Of a stretch of 64,000 nt of DNA, positions 1 to 8,012 are shown one piece after another. The stretch spans positions 4,712,001 to 4,776,000 of the forward strand of contig NZ_CP130427.1 in the NCBI RefSeq assembly GCF_030518795.1, read 5' to 3'. Every line of letters starts with the position of its first letter. Within the stretch, counting starts at the first letter, position 1. A program made the translations under genes and the position numbers. The notes under the pieces were generated by a model. It had not been told where the DNA came from and ran no database searches. It was given only the letters and a program-made list of their open reading frames with translations. The DNA comes from Micromonospora sp. NBRC 110009. GTDB taxonomy: Bacteria; Actinomycetota; Actinomycetes; Mycobacteriales; Micromonosporaceae.

Positions 1-205
1 GTCAGCCTCCGCTGCTCCCCGCCTGGCCGGTGCCGGCTGTCGTCGTGGAGCCCGCTGACGCCAATTATGAGGGCCTCGCCGCATCCACGTACGGCTCTGG
101 GTCGGCCGCGCTGCTGTCGGTATGGATCCCGATACCTGAGAATCGAATCCCACCAGCAACCCTCTGGCCAGGGCTTCTTGCTCGGAGACCTATTCGGCAG
201 CTCCG
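1..205 (+). repeat. Dispersed noncoding repeat, copy 1 (distal part)
   Basis: This stretch is alignable by eye to 41678-41875 and partly to 44540-44620. Shared blocks include GCTCCCCGCCTGGCCGGTG, TGTCGTCGTGGAGCCCGC, TACGGCTCTGG and CCAGGGCTTCTTGCT. The window edge cuts off the proximal half. Both strands carry only overlapping short ORFs with no codon bias or family resemblance, so I treat it as noncoding. It lies just outside the small minus-strand gene at 271-540. Confidence 0.7.
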
Positions 206-270
206 AAGAGATCGCTGCAGGAGACGCCGCCTTACAGCTCGAGTGTGACAACGGCGCAGTTGCTCGTTCC

Positions 271-540
271 TCAGTGAGCGCTGGGGCGCCGCTGCGCGCC
301 GAGTTCCGTTAAGACACCCAGCATTCCAGCTGGCGTGTTGTGCGCGAACACGACTTCGGCGAGCTCCGGGGTGATGTCCGGCAGGTGCCACGGTCCTTGG
401 CCAGGGTGGGGCAGCGCGGTGACGACGATCAGGTCCATGCGGCCTTGCCACCGCTGCCGGCAGAGCATGATTTCGGCGACGTCGTCCTTGGTCATCTGGA
501 TGTGGTGGTGGGTGAGGCGGTGTAGCAGGAGGCGCAGCAT
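271..540 (-). CDS. Hypothetical protein, 89 aa
   Basis: I do not recognise the family. The ATG at 540 follows AAGGGACC at a workable ribosome-binding distance. The protein is basic at both ends, with an amphipathic first 25 residues and a hydrophobic centre (residues 36-50); no signal peptide or membrane helix is evident. It looks more protein-like than the overlapping shadow ORFs, which run to arginine and proline. It sits alone between the dispersed repeat and the IS982-type element, so context says nothing about its role. It could be the surviving piece of a longer gene. Confidence 0.45.
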   Translation of the reverse strand: MLRLLLHRLTHHHIQMTKDDVAEIMLCRQRWQGRMDLIVVTALPHPGQGPWHLPDITPELAEVVFAHNTPAGMLGVLTELGAQRRPSAH

Positions 541-750
541 CGTGGTCCCTTGAGGTGGCGGCAGTAGCGGAGATCGAAGCAGGAGGGTCCGACGTTCGGA
601 CCGCGGTGGTGGGATCGCTGGCGTCGGCAGGATCCGCTGTTCGCAGGTGCGGGAGGTGGGCCGGTAGGCGGTGTATCGAGAGGGCGGTGATCGCCCATGG
701 TGGGGCTAGACGAGTAATTCCTAAGTCGGTCCGGGGCTGCGAACGCAGCG

Positions 751-795
751 AAGGGTGTTGATGATCCGTTTGTGACGACAGACATCAACACCCTT
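751..795 (+). promoter_or_regulatory. Perfect 13-bp hairpin enclosing the transposase start codon
   Basis: AAGGGTGTTGATG (751-763) is the exact reverse complement of CATCAACACCCTT (783-795). The GTG start at 772 lies in the 19-nt loop, and codons 5-8 form the right arm. In mRNA this would bury the initiation region. Transposons commonly use such structures to block translation of transcripts entering from outside. The pairing is seen in the sequence; the regulatory role is inferred. Confidence 0.5.
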
Positions 796-1665
796 CTCAC
801 CGCACTGTACGTGAAGATCGACGACTGGCTGGGGCGGCCCCGCAGGTCCGGTCGGCCACCGAAGCTGTCAGATGCTGAGCTGCTGACCCTGGCGGTGGCC
901 CAGGTGCTGCTCGGGATCCGGTCCGAGGCCCGCTGGCTGCGGTTCGTCCCCGCGCATCTGCCCGGAGCGTTTCCCTATCTGCCGGGGCAGTCCGGCTACA
1001 ACAAGCGCCTACGCGCCGCCGTGCCGCTACTGAAGAGGGCGATCCGGGCGGTGGCCGCGGACACCGACCTGTGGGCCGACTCGGTCTGGGTGGTCGACTC
1101 CACCCCGGTCGAGTGCGGCCGGTCCCGGCCCACCGTGCGCCGCTCATGGTTAGCGGGCTGGGCCAGCTACGGCTACTGCCCGTCGCACTCGCGCTGGTTC
1201 TGGGGTCTGCGGCTGCACCTGGTCTGCACCCCGGCCGGCCTGCCCGTCACCTGGGCTCTGGCCAACCCCAAGATCGACGAACGGCAAGTGTTGACCGCGG
1301 TCCTCGAACACGACCCGGACCTTTTGGCCGAACGCCCAGGCCTGCTGATCATCGCGGACAAGGGCTATGTGTCCGCCGAGCTGGACCGCTGGCTGGCCGA
1401 ACGCGGAGTGCGGCTGCTACGGCCCTCCTACCGCAACCGCACCCCACGACCCGGCGAGCACCTGCTCAAACCGATCCGGCAACTCATCGAATCGGTCAAC
1501 GACACGCTCAAGGGCCAACTCGACCTCGAGCTACACGGCGGCCGCAGCATCGAAGGCGTCGCCGCCCGCGTCGCACAACGACTCCTGGCCATGACCGCCG
1601 CCATCTGGCACAACCGCACCACCGGACAACCCCTGACCAGGTCCCTGATCGCCTACGACCACTGA
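772..1665 (+). CDS. IS982 family transposase, 297 aa
   Basis: This DDE transposase mobilises the surrounding element. The N-terminal third is a DNA-binding region. The catalytic core shows VVDSTPVECGRSR (first acidic residue near 112), IIADKGYVS (second, near 199) and a late glutamate in the IESVNDTLKGQLDLE region near 245. The length is normal and the frame is open from the GTG at 772 to the stop, so it may be active. No good Shine-Dalgarno sits at the usual distance; the start codon lies inside the hairpin described separately. The family call rests on the conserved core; subgroup is uncertain. Confidence 0.85.
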   Translation: MTTDINTLLTALYVKIDDWLGRPRRSGRPPKLSDAELLTLAVAQVLLGIRSEARWLRFVPAHLPGAFPYLPGQSGYNKRLRAAVPLLKRAIRAVAADTDLWADSVWVVDSTPVECGRSRPTVRRSWLAGWASYGYCPSHSRWFWGLRLHLVCTPAGLPVTWALANPKIDERQVLTAVLEHDPDLLAERPGLLIIADKGYVSAELDRWLAERGVRLLRPSYRNRTPRPGEHLLKPIRQLIESVNDTLKGQLDLELHGGRSIEGVAARVAQRLLAMTAAIWHNRTTGQPLTRSLIAYDH

Positions 1666-1691
1666 CCAGGATTAGGACTTACTCGTCTAGC

Positions 1692-1949
1692 GCTTGGCGG
1701 CGGGGTTGATCAATCGGCCCGTGGGATGGAAAGGGGGCCGGTTCGGCGCAACCTGCTGGAGGGTGGCGCTGCAACAGGATGCGCCGGCGGCACGTCGTCT
1801 GCACTACTGGCGCACCCCCGACGGGTACGAGTTCTCCAGGGTGGCCGTCCACGACGACTACCGCCCATGAACGTGCTCTCCCCCGCCATACGCCTACGGT
1901 GCGGCCGGCCAGCTGCGCGGTCGGCCACCTGGAACTGACAAGGAGTGCC
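1692..1949 (+). other. Intergenic scar with a C-terminal coding fragment
   Basis: In one plus-strand frame, roughly 1740-1869 encodes a protein-like tail containing LHYWRTPDGYEFSRVAVHDD before a TGA. It has no credible start and begins next to the right end of the IS982-type element, so it is probably the tail of a gene lost to that insertion. I do not recognise the family. Confidence 0.3.
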
Positions 1950-2203
1950 GTGAACGAGGATGCTGTTTACGCCGCCGCCCGCAGGGTGATCGACGCCGGT
2001 CTGGCCGCGACGGGTCGGCCTTCACCCCTGGCCGGGCCGTCTGGACAATGGAAGACGCCGACCAGCTGGATGCCAGGTTTGTTCAGCGGCCGGACGCGGG
2101 CAGAGGCAGCTTCGTCAGGAAGCTACAGGGGCAGCTTGCCGCAGCATTCCCACGGCGGTGCAGCTCATGGGCGAGCTGATCATGTCGACAGCTACAGTTG
2201 ATC
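1950..2203 (+). pseudogene. N-terminal stub of an McrB-like AAA ATPase gene
   Basis: A GTG at 1950 follows AAGGAG by five bases. The first frame gives VNEDAVYAAARRVIDAGLA, then after a frameshift near 2015 the text continues as FTPGRAVWTMEDADQLDARF and RGSFVRKLQGQL. A second slip occurs near 2155, and QLMGELI follows. From memory this pattern is the N-terminal region of actinobacterial AAA ATPases annotated as 5-methylcytosine restriction subunits (McrB-like). The P-loop and everything beyond are missing; the sequence runs straight into an IS256 remnant. Two frameshifts plus truncation make it a dead gene. The family assignment is moderately sure. Confidence 0.5.
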
Positions 2204-2238
2204 AACTGGTGCGGCGTCGAGGCAGACGCATCCGCCGG

Positions 2239-2512
2239 CGTGGGAGGAGTTCACCCCGTTCCTAGCATTCCCGCCCGGGATCCGCCGGATCGTCTACACC
2301 ACGAACGCGATCGAGTCGCTCAACGCCCGCTTCCGCCAGGCCGCCCGTCCCGCGGCCATTTCCCCAATGAGCGGGCCGCGCTCGAGGTGTTCTACCTGGT
2401 CATTCGCAGCCCGAGGCTCAGCCGAGCTAACGTCACCGGCAAGACCGGTGGCTGGAAACAGGCGCTGAACTCCCTCGCTACGTTCTGCGGCGAGCGCATC
2501 ACCGGACACTGA
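2239..2512 (+). pseudogene. C-terminal remnant of an IS256-family (Mutator) transposase
   Basis: Reading from 2241 gives WEEFTPFLAFPPGIRRIVYT followed by TNAIESLNARFRQAAR, the hallmark C-terminal block of IS256/Mutator transposases. A frameshift near 2346 moves the rest (HFPNERAALEVFYLVIR, GGWKQALNSLATF) to another frame up to the TGA at 2512. The catalytic aspartates lie in the missing part. This remnant abuts the McrB-like stub and probably marks the event that destroyed it. Confidence 0.8.
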
Positions 2513-2613
2513 GAAGACGATCGCCCCCCCCACACACACAAAGATCCGGACAAACCCTCGCCGGCATCGTCTGGATGCCTAACCATTATTGGGCGAGCAA
2601 CACCCAGCGGAGG

Positions 2614-2907
2614 TCAGTCGGGCCGCTGGTCACGTGCCTGAGAGTACGCTCCGATGTCCCGGCGGTACTCTTCGATCAAGTCCATGATCTTCTGGTTGTG
2701 CTCGTCTTCCTGCTCGGGAGTGGCCGAGACGGTGGCGTGATGTTCGTTGTAGTCCGAGTTCATGCCATCGTGCGGATTGCTGTGCTCCGCGTTGAGCGGA
2801 ACGTCTTCTGCAATTCGATCGATGTGCTTGTAATGCTCATCAGCTACCTGCTGGAGAAAGCGTTGTCTACGCTCGCGGCGCCACCTTACGGCTTCGTCGT
2901 CAACCAC
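2614..2907 (-). CDS. Hypothetical acidic protein, 97 aa
   Basis: The GTG at 2907 follows a GAGGGTA ribosome-binding-like stretch. The product is hydrophilic and rich in Glu, Asp, His and Asn, with likely helices at residues 8-35 and 63-90. There is no signal peptide and no cysteine. The stretch is visibly lower in G+C than its neighbours, which suggests a different origin. I do not recognise the family. It lies between an IS256 remnant and an IS5-type element. Confidence 0.45.
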   Translation of the reverse strand: MVDDEAVRWRRERRQRFLQQVADEHYKHIDRIAEDVPLNAEHSNPHDGMNSDYNEHHATVSATPEQEDEHNQKIMDLIEEYRRDIGAYSQARDQRPD

Positions 2908-2953
2908 GTCGTTACCCTCAAACTTCTCTCGATCACTGGCGGTGCCCCCGAGG

Positions 2954-3873
2954 CTACCTATGCGGGAGCGAGAAGTACCCCCTTAGAACTCCTAACTCTT
3001 TGAGCGTTGGAGTCGCCGCCAGCAGATGATGGCGCGGGGGGAGGGTGAGGAAGGCTTCGTGGATGTCGTCGCGGATTTCCCAGCGGATGCGTAGCCGGCG
3101 GAGCCAGTGCAGCAGGGCGATGGTCTGTTCGACTACCCACCGTCGGGTGCCGAGGCCGGAGCCGTGGCTGGTGCCGCGTCGGGCGATGACCGGGGTGATG
3201 CCCCTGTCGCGGAGCTGGCGGCGGTAGATGTCGTAGTCGTAACCCCGGTCGGCGTAGATCCGGCCGGGTCGCTGCCGGGGTCGACTGCGGATGCCCTTGA
3301 TCCGGGGGACCTTGTCGACCAGGGGCAGCAGTTGGGTGACGTCGTGGCGGTTGCCGCCGGTCAGGGTCGCGGCGAGGGGGATGCCGCCCGCGTCGGTGAT
3401 GACGTGGTGTTTCGAGCCTGGCTTGCGGCGGTCGACCGGGCTCGGACCGGTTTTGGGCCCCCTTTGAGCGCCCGGATGTGGGAGCCGTCGATCACCGCCC
3501 GGGACATGTCCAGTTGACCGGCGGCCCGCAGCTTGCCCAGCAGGACCTCGTGCAGTCGTTGCCACACCCCGGCGTCGTTCCAGTCCCGTAGCCGGCGCCA
3601 GCAGGTCATGCCTGACCCGAACCCGAGCTCCTGGGGCAGGAACTCCCACGGGATCCCGGTGTAGAGGACGAACAAGATCCCGCCCAACACGCTCCGGTCA
3701 TCAAGCGGCTTGCGACCGGGATAGCGGCGCCGACGAGGCGGGCGGGCCGGTAGCAACGGCTCGATCTCGGCCCACAGGTCGTCCGAGACGACCCGCGGCG
3801 GCTGCTCACGTGGGTGTCCACATCTCAGGGGGAAGCCCACCGCCCCACGAAGCAGACCACTCGCGGTTATCAA
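2954..3873 (-). CDS. IS5-family transposase in two frames (programmed -1 frameshift)
   Basis: The first frame (to about 3452) carries LWAEIEPLLP, a helix-turn-helix region and the first catalytic block, AVIDGSHIRALKGGPK. The second frame (open 3649-2954) continues with KTGPSPVDRRKPGSKHH, then RIYADRGYDYD and RRWVVEQTIALLHWLRR, the second and third DDE blocks. Joining at the slippery site gives a full-length enzyme of about 305 aa. Two-frame genes are well known in this IS group, so I treat it as functional rather than broken. The start is uncertain: TTG at 3873 or GTG at 3840. Terminal repeats could not be fixed; the ends lie near 2950 and 3890. Confidence 0.8.
3451..3457 (-). other. Slippery heptamer CCCAAAA for -1 frameshifting
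   Basis: On the minus strand the zero frame reads CCA AAA preceded by C, so both tRNAs can re-pair after slipping back one base. The downstream frame continues the conserved transposase sequence without a gap. The heptamer lies exactly where the two conserved halves meet. A GC-rich downstream stimulator is plausible but was not folded. Confidence 0.6.
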
Positions 3874-3876
3874 TCC

Positions 3877-3882
3877 TTGACA
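3877..3882 (+). promoter_or_regulatory. Possible outward -35 box (TTGACA) at the IS5 edge
   Basis: A consensus TTGACA points from the edge of the IS5-type element toward the GH84 gene about 100 bp downstream. The expected -10 position (near 3900) is not a good match, so this is only a candidate. IS ends often carry outward -35 boxes that build hybrid promoters. Confidence 0.25.
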
Positions 3883-3981
3883 GGCTCTGGAGGGTTGTGT
3901 GAACGTGCGCAGATGATCGGGGAGTCGCGCACTAACGATCGTCGCCGCGAACCCCGGGGTGTGGTCCGCGGAAGGAGACCC

Positions 3982-6900
3982 ATGCCAAGCACACGAATGC
4001 GCCTATCGGGGCGGCATGCCCCCCGAGTTGGGGCGAGCGCTCGGCGGAGCGGAATGCGGGCCGCCGCTCTCTTCGTCGCGGTTGCGACCGCGTTGCCGAT
4101 CTCGCTAGCGACCCAGACGCCAGCGTCTGCGGCAGCGGTCTCGGTACCGCCGGTTTGGCCTACGCCGCAGTCCGTGCAGGACAAGAAGGATCTCGTTCCG
4201 GTCACGCCCAACGTCGCGCTCATCACGGGGGCTAAGACCGATTCGTCCGCCATCGCTCTGGTCAACCAGGTACTGACGAGGGCGGGCGTCAAAACGGTGT
4301 CGACAGTGTCCGACGCGGATCCGGCACCAGACGCTGGCCTCTCGATCTACATCGGTGGGCCGAGCGAGAACTCCGCCTCGGATGAGGCCCTCCACGAAAT
4401 CGGCATCGCCGCCGACGCCAGCGACCTTCCCCGTGACGGCTACGTTCTGGGCATCGGTAAGGGCAGCGACGGTAAGGCGCGGGCCGTCCTGGACGGGGTC
4501 GATACGACCGGTACGTTCTATGCGGCGCAGACGCTACGCCAGCTTCTCGTATCGCACCCGGGTCGGGACGTGTTCCCCGCCGTAGCCATCCGGGACTGGC
4601 CGGCAATGCCGCTGCGTGGGTTGATTGAGGGCTTCTACGGGCAGCCGTGGTCACAACAGGACCGGCGGAGCCAGCTGGAGTTCTACGGCCGCACCAAGCA
4701 AAATATCTATGTCTACTCGCCTAAGGATGACCCCTACCTGCGGGATCAGTGGCGCCAGGCGTACCCGCCGGACAAGCTCGCCCCGATTCAGGAACTTGTG
4801 GCGACGGCGGGGAGCAACCACGTTCAGTTCACCTACGCGCTTTCGCCGGGTCTGTCGGTTTGTTACAGCTCCGACAACGACGAGCGGGCCCTGGTCGACA
4901 AGTTCCAGTCCCTGTGGAACATCGGGGTGCGCTCGTTCGCGATTCCATTGGACGACATCAGCTACACGAAGTGGAACTGCGCCGAGGACGCGGCCAAGTT
5001 CGGTACCGGCGGCGGCGCGGCGGGTGCGGCGCAGGCATTCCTTCTCAACCGGGTGCAGCACGACTTCATTGCCACCCACCCCGGCGCCGAGCGGCTGCAG
5101 ACGGTGCCGACGGAGTACTACGACGTCAACGATTCGCCCTACAAGACCGCCATCCGTACCAAGCTCGACCCCGCGGTGATCGTCGAGTGGACCGGCGTAG
5201 GGGTGGTGGCCCCGGCCATCACCACCGCCCAGGCTAAGAGCGCACACACGGTCTTCGACCACGACATCCTGGTGTGGGACAACTACCCGGTCAACGACTA
5301 CGTGACCAACCGGCTGCTGCTCGGCCCGTACGTCGGGCGCGAGCCTGGTATCGAGCGGTATCTCGTCGGCGTGACCGCCAACCCGATGATCCAGGCCGAG
5401 GCGTCGAAGATCGCCGAGTTCACCTCGGGTGCCTTCTTCTGGAACCCGGGGGCGTATGACCCGGCGGCGGCGTGGACCGCAGCGCTGCAGGACCTCGGGG
5501 GCAGCGCATGGCCGACGCTGAAGGTCTTTGCCGAAAACAACTACTCGTCGAACATCGACCCGGCCGAGTCGCCGACCCTCAAACCGCTGATCGGCGCGTT
5601 CTGGTCGGCCTATGAGCGTGGCGTAGGACTCGAAGCCGCGGCCGCCGCGATCGACGACTATTTCGGCCAGATGGTTGGCACCCCGGCCACGCTACGTTCC
5701 GGGTTGCACAACCAGCCGTTCCTCGACGAGGTCAAGCCGTGGCTGGACAAGCTTGGCCTGTACGGCCAGGCGGGCCAGCACGCGGTGCAGATGCTGCTGG
5801 CACAGCGGGCAGGTGACGGCAACACGGCGTGGGCGCAGCGGCAGGCGTTCGAGGCAGCGCGGGCCCAGGCCGACGCGATCAGCCAGAGCGTTGCGCCGGG
5901 AGTGATGCCTCCATTCCTCGACCGGGCCGCGTCAGCGAGTGACCGCTGGCTCGGGGCGACGGGGGGGAGGGCGAAGGGCACGAACTCCTTGGGGCAGTGG
6001 CAGGCCAACTCACCCGCCAACATGGTCGACGGGGACCTCACGACGTTCTACTGGAGCGACCGGGCCGCGAACCCGGGTGCCTACGTGGGGGTCGACCTCG
6101 GGTCGGTTCAGGAGATCAGCAAGATCGATCTCTACATGAGCAAGCCCACCAGCCCGACGGACTACATCCGCCAAGGCGTGCTCGAGTTTTCCGCCGACGG
6201 ATCCACCTGGACCACTGTCGGCACCTACAAGGACCAGCCGGAGATTCACGCCGCCGTCGCCCAGGGGACCAAGGCGAGGTACGTCCGGATGCGCGCGACG
6301 GCGGCACAGAATACCTGGGTGGTGGTCCGGGAGTTCCAGGTCACCGTGGTCGGCGGCACCAAACTGACAGCGGCCGGCGCCCCACCGGCGGCCGCCGGTT
6401 CCAGTCTGGCAAAGGCCGTCGATGGCGACATCAGTACGGCGTACGTCGCGGACCGGAACCCGCAGTCAGGCGAATCCCTTCAAGTCACAGTTTCGCGGAC
6501 CCGTCCCATCGACCAGGTGGTGGTCCTCCAGTCGGGCGCCCCGTCGGCAGCCGCGGTGCAGGTGCGCTCCGTCGACGGCACCTGGACCACGATCGGTGAC
6601 CTGTCCGGCGGCTACACGCAGCTCGACGCGGCAGGTGTGAAAACCGATGCGATTCGCCTGGCTTGGAAGGATGGTGGCCAAGCGCCCCAGATCAACGAGA
6701 TCGTTCCCTGGTTCGGTGATACGCCGCTCGCTGATCTCGCCGTCGACCCAGTGGCCGTCGACGCCGAGGCCGGCGGGCAGCCCGCGACGACGACAGTTCG
6801 TCTCGCCTCGACCCGGGCCGAGGACGTCTCGGGCACTCTGACCGTCCGCACACCTGCCGGACTGACTGCGAAGCCCGCGAGCCAGGAAACCAGCGTCTTC

Positions 6901-7458
6901 CAGGGCCAGGACACGGGCATCCCCGTGACCGTCAGCGCCGCGGCCGACACAGCGGCCGGTTCGTACCAGGTGCCGGTGGTCTTCACCCCGGTCAGCGGTG
7001 AACCGGTCACCGCGACGCTGACCGTCAACGTCTATCCGAAGACCAGCAACACGAACGTGGCGTTGGCCACGAACGGCGCCACGGCCACAGCATCGACCAC
7101 CGAGGAGGAACTACCGCAGTTCACGCCTGATCACGTGATCGACGGTGACCCCGCCACGCGCTGGTCGTCCAACCACACCGACAACCAGTGGCTGCGAGTG
7201 GAACTGGCGCAGTCACAGCGGATCGGCAAGGTCGTCCTGCGCTGGGAGACGGCCTACGGCAAGGCGTACCGGATCGAGACCTCCCCGGACGGTACGACCT
7301 GGACGACCGCGGCAACTGTGACGGCGAGCGATGGTGGCGTCGATACCCTGCGCTTCGACGCGGCGCCAGCGAAGTTCGTCCGTATGCAGGGCGTTCTCCG
7401 TGGCACGCAGTACGGCTACTCGCTGTACGAGATGGAGGTCTACCCGGTCGCTCCGTGA
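3982..7458 (+). CDS. Secreted GH84 beta-N-acetylglucosaminidase with carbohydrate-binding modules, 1158 aa
   Basis: This is an extracellular enzyme predicted to cleave terminal or internal beta-N-acetylhexosamine from glycans (the family includes hyaluronidase-like and O-GlcNAcase enzymes). The ATG at 3982 follows GGAAGGAGA. A signal peptide ends near residue 52 (TPASAAA). A GH20b-like N-domain (about 55-200) precedes the GH84 barrel, which opens with RGLIEGFYGQPWS (near 212) and has the paired catalytic aspartates 324-325 in LDDISYTKW. Then come an F5/8-type (CBM32) module (about 660-790), a second similar module (about 800-910), a NEW3-like beta-sandwich (about 919-1016) and a C-terminal F5/8 module. 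The frame is intact. It is probably monocistronic, ending at a strong hairpin. Confidence 0.9.
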   Translation: MPSTRMRLSGRHAPRVGASARRSGMRAAALFVAVATALPISLATQTPASAAAVSVPPVWPTPQSVQDKKDLVPVTPNVALITGAKTDSSAIALVNQVLTRAGVKTVSTVSDADPAPDAGLSIYIGGPSENSASDEALHEIGIAADASDLPRDGYVLGIGKGSDGKARAVLDGVDTTGTFYAAQTLRQLLVSHPGRDVFPAVAIRDWPAMPLRGLIEGFYGQPWSQQDRRSQLEFYGRTKQNIYVYSPKDDPYLRDQWRQAYPPDKLAPIQELVATAGSNHVQFTYALSPGLSVCYSSDNDERALVDKFQSLWNIGVRSFAIPLDDISYTKWNCAEDAAKFGTGGGAAGAAQAFLLNRVQHDFIATHPGAERLQTVPTEYYDVNDSPYKTAIRTKLDPAVIVEWTGVGVVAPAITTAQAKSAHTVFDHDILVWDNYPVNDYVTNRLLLGPYVGREPGIERYLVGVTANPMIQAEASKIAEFTSGAFFWNPGAYDPAAAWTAALQDLGGSAWPTLKVFAENNYSSNIDPAESPTLKPLIGAFWSAYERGVGLEAAAAAIDDYFGQMVGTPATLRSGLHNQPFLDEVKPWLDKLGLYGQAGQHAVQMLLAQRAGDGNTAWAQRQAFEAARAQADAISQSVAPGVMPPFLDRAASASDRWLGATGGRAKGTNSLGQWQANSPANMVDGDLTTFYWSDRAANPGAYVGVDLGSVQEISKIDLYMSKPTSPTDYIRQGVLEFSADGSTWTTVGTYKDQPEIHAAVAQGTKARYVRMRATAAQNTWVVVREFQVTVVGGTKLTAAGAPPAAAGSSLAKAVDGDISTAYVADRNPQSGESLQVTVSRTRPIDQVVVLQSGAPSAAAVQVRSVDGTWTTIGDLSGGYTQLDAAGVKTDAIRLAWKDGGQAPQINEIVPWFGDTPLADLAVDPVAVDAEAGGQPATTTVRLASTRAEDVSGTLTVRTPAGLTAKPASQETSVFQGQDTGIPVTVSAAADTAAGSYQVPVVFTPVSGEPVTATLTVNVYPKTSNTNVALATNGATATASTTEEELPQFTPDHVIDGDPATRWSSNHTDNQWLRVELAQSQRIGKVVLRWETAYGKAYRIETSPDGTTWTTAATVTASDGGVDTLRFDAAPAKFVRMQGVLRGTQYGYSLYEMEVYPVAP

Positions 7459-7471
7459 AGGCAGTTGCGAA

Positions 7472-7508
7472 GGGCCCCGCGCTCAGCCCCTCGGGCGACG
7501 CGGGGCCC
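7472..7508 (+). terminator. Strong hairpin terminator after the GH84 gene
   Basis: GGGCCCCGCG (7472-7481) pairs perfectly with CGCGGGGCCC (7499-7508) around a 17-nt loop, 14 bp past the stop codon. There is no U tract, as is usual in high-GC actinobacteria. Confidence 0.7.
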
Positions 7509-7655
7509 GTACGCAACCTCCAGCCGGCGCAGGGGATCAGCGGGATTCAGCAGACCTCCCGCTCTGCCGAACCGCTCCGGAGACGCCGGACGGTCCGCAT
7601 TTGGGACGCCGGTGCCACGAAGTTTGAGGCTTCCCGGGGGCCCGGCGCGCTCGAG

Positions 7656-7874
7656 TCAGGCGAGGACTACGGACCGGGCCAAATGACGTGGCTTGTCGGG
7701 GTCGACTCCTGCAGCGCGGGCTTTTCGCAGGCACACTCGGTGGACGCAGCGGACGCCGGCGGCGGCCAGCGCGATGGCGATCCAGTCGAGGATGTGCAGC
7801 TGGCCCCAACGGGACTGGTCCGGCGCGGCGGACGGCGGCTCGCCGACGGTCTCCACGAGGGCAGATCCTCGCAC
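7656..7874 (-). CDS. Possible small membrane-associated protein, 72 aa
   Basis: A GTG-initiated ORF has one hydrophobic stretch (about residues 28-42, LDWIAIALAAAG) followed by a basic tail with two cysteines. No clear ribosome-binding site precedes it and I do not recognise a family. It may be a fragment of a longer membrane protein. The rest of the interval 7509-8012 shows nothing else gene-like, apart from the short palindrome AAGGATTCCTT (about 7940-7951) upstream of the GH3 gene, which could be an operator. Confidence 0.25.
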   Translation of the reverse strand: MRGSALVETVGEPPSAAPDQSRWGQLHILDWIAIALAAAGVRCVHRVCLRKARAAGVDPDKPRHLARSVVLA

Positions 7875-8012
7875 ATAACCGGCTCGCGGCGGCGTACCGG
7901 AATCGCCGCAGCATATTGACGTCCGACGAATGGATTAGGAAGGATTCCTTACCGGGACGGGGGCGGCCCGGGCCGGCGGGGTCCGGGCGACCGGTCCCGT
8001 GGGAGGCCTGAC

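Larger units (their letters stand above)
705..1691 (+). mobile_element. IS982-type insertion sequence
   Basis: Imperfect terminal inverted repeats bound the transposase gene. The left end at 705-725 reads GCTAGACGAGTAATTCCTAA. The right end at 1671-1691 gives GCTAGACGAGTAAGTCCTAA on the opposite strand, one mismatch in 20. The element is about 990 bp. I see no convincing target duplication in the flanks, so it may be old or have suffered flanking deletion. Confidence 0.75.

Noticed and set aside
2525..2542. CCCCCC(AC)n tract as a phase-variable repeat
   Set aside because: It lies outside any supportable reading frame, between an IS256 remnant and a distant minus-strand gene, so it has nothing to switch.
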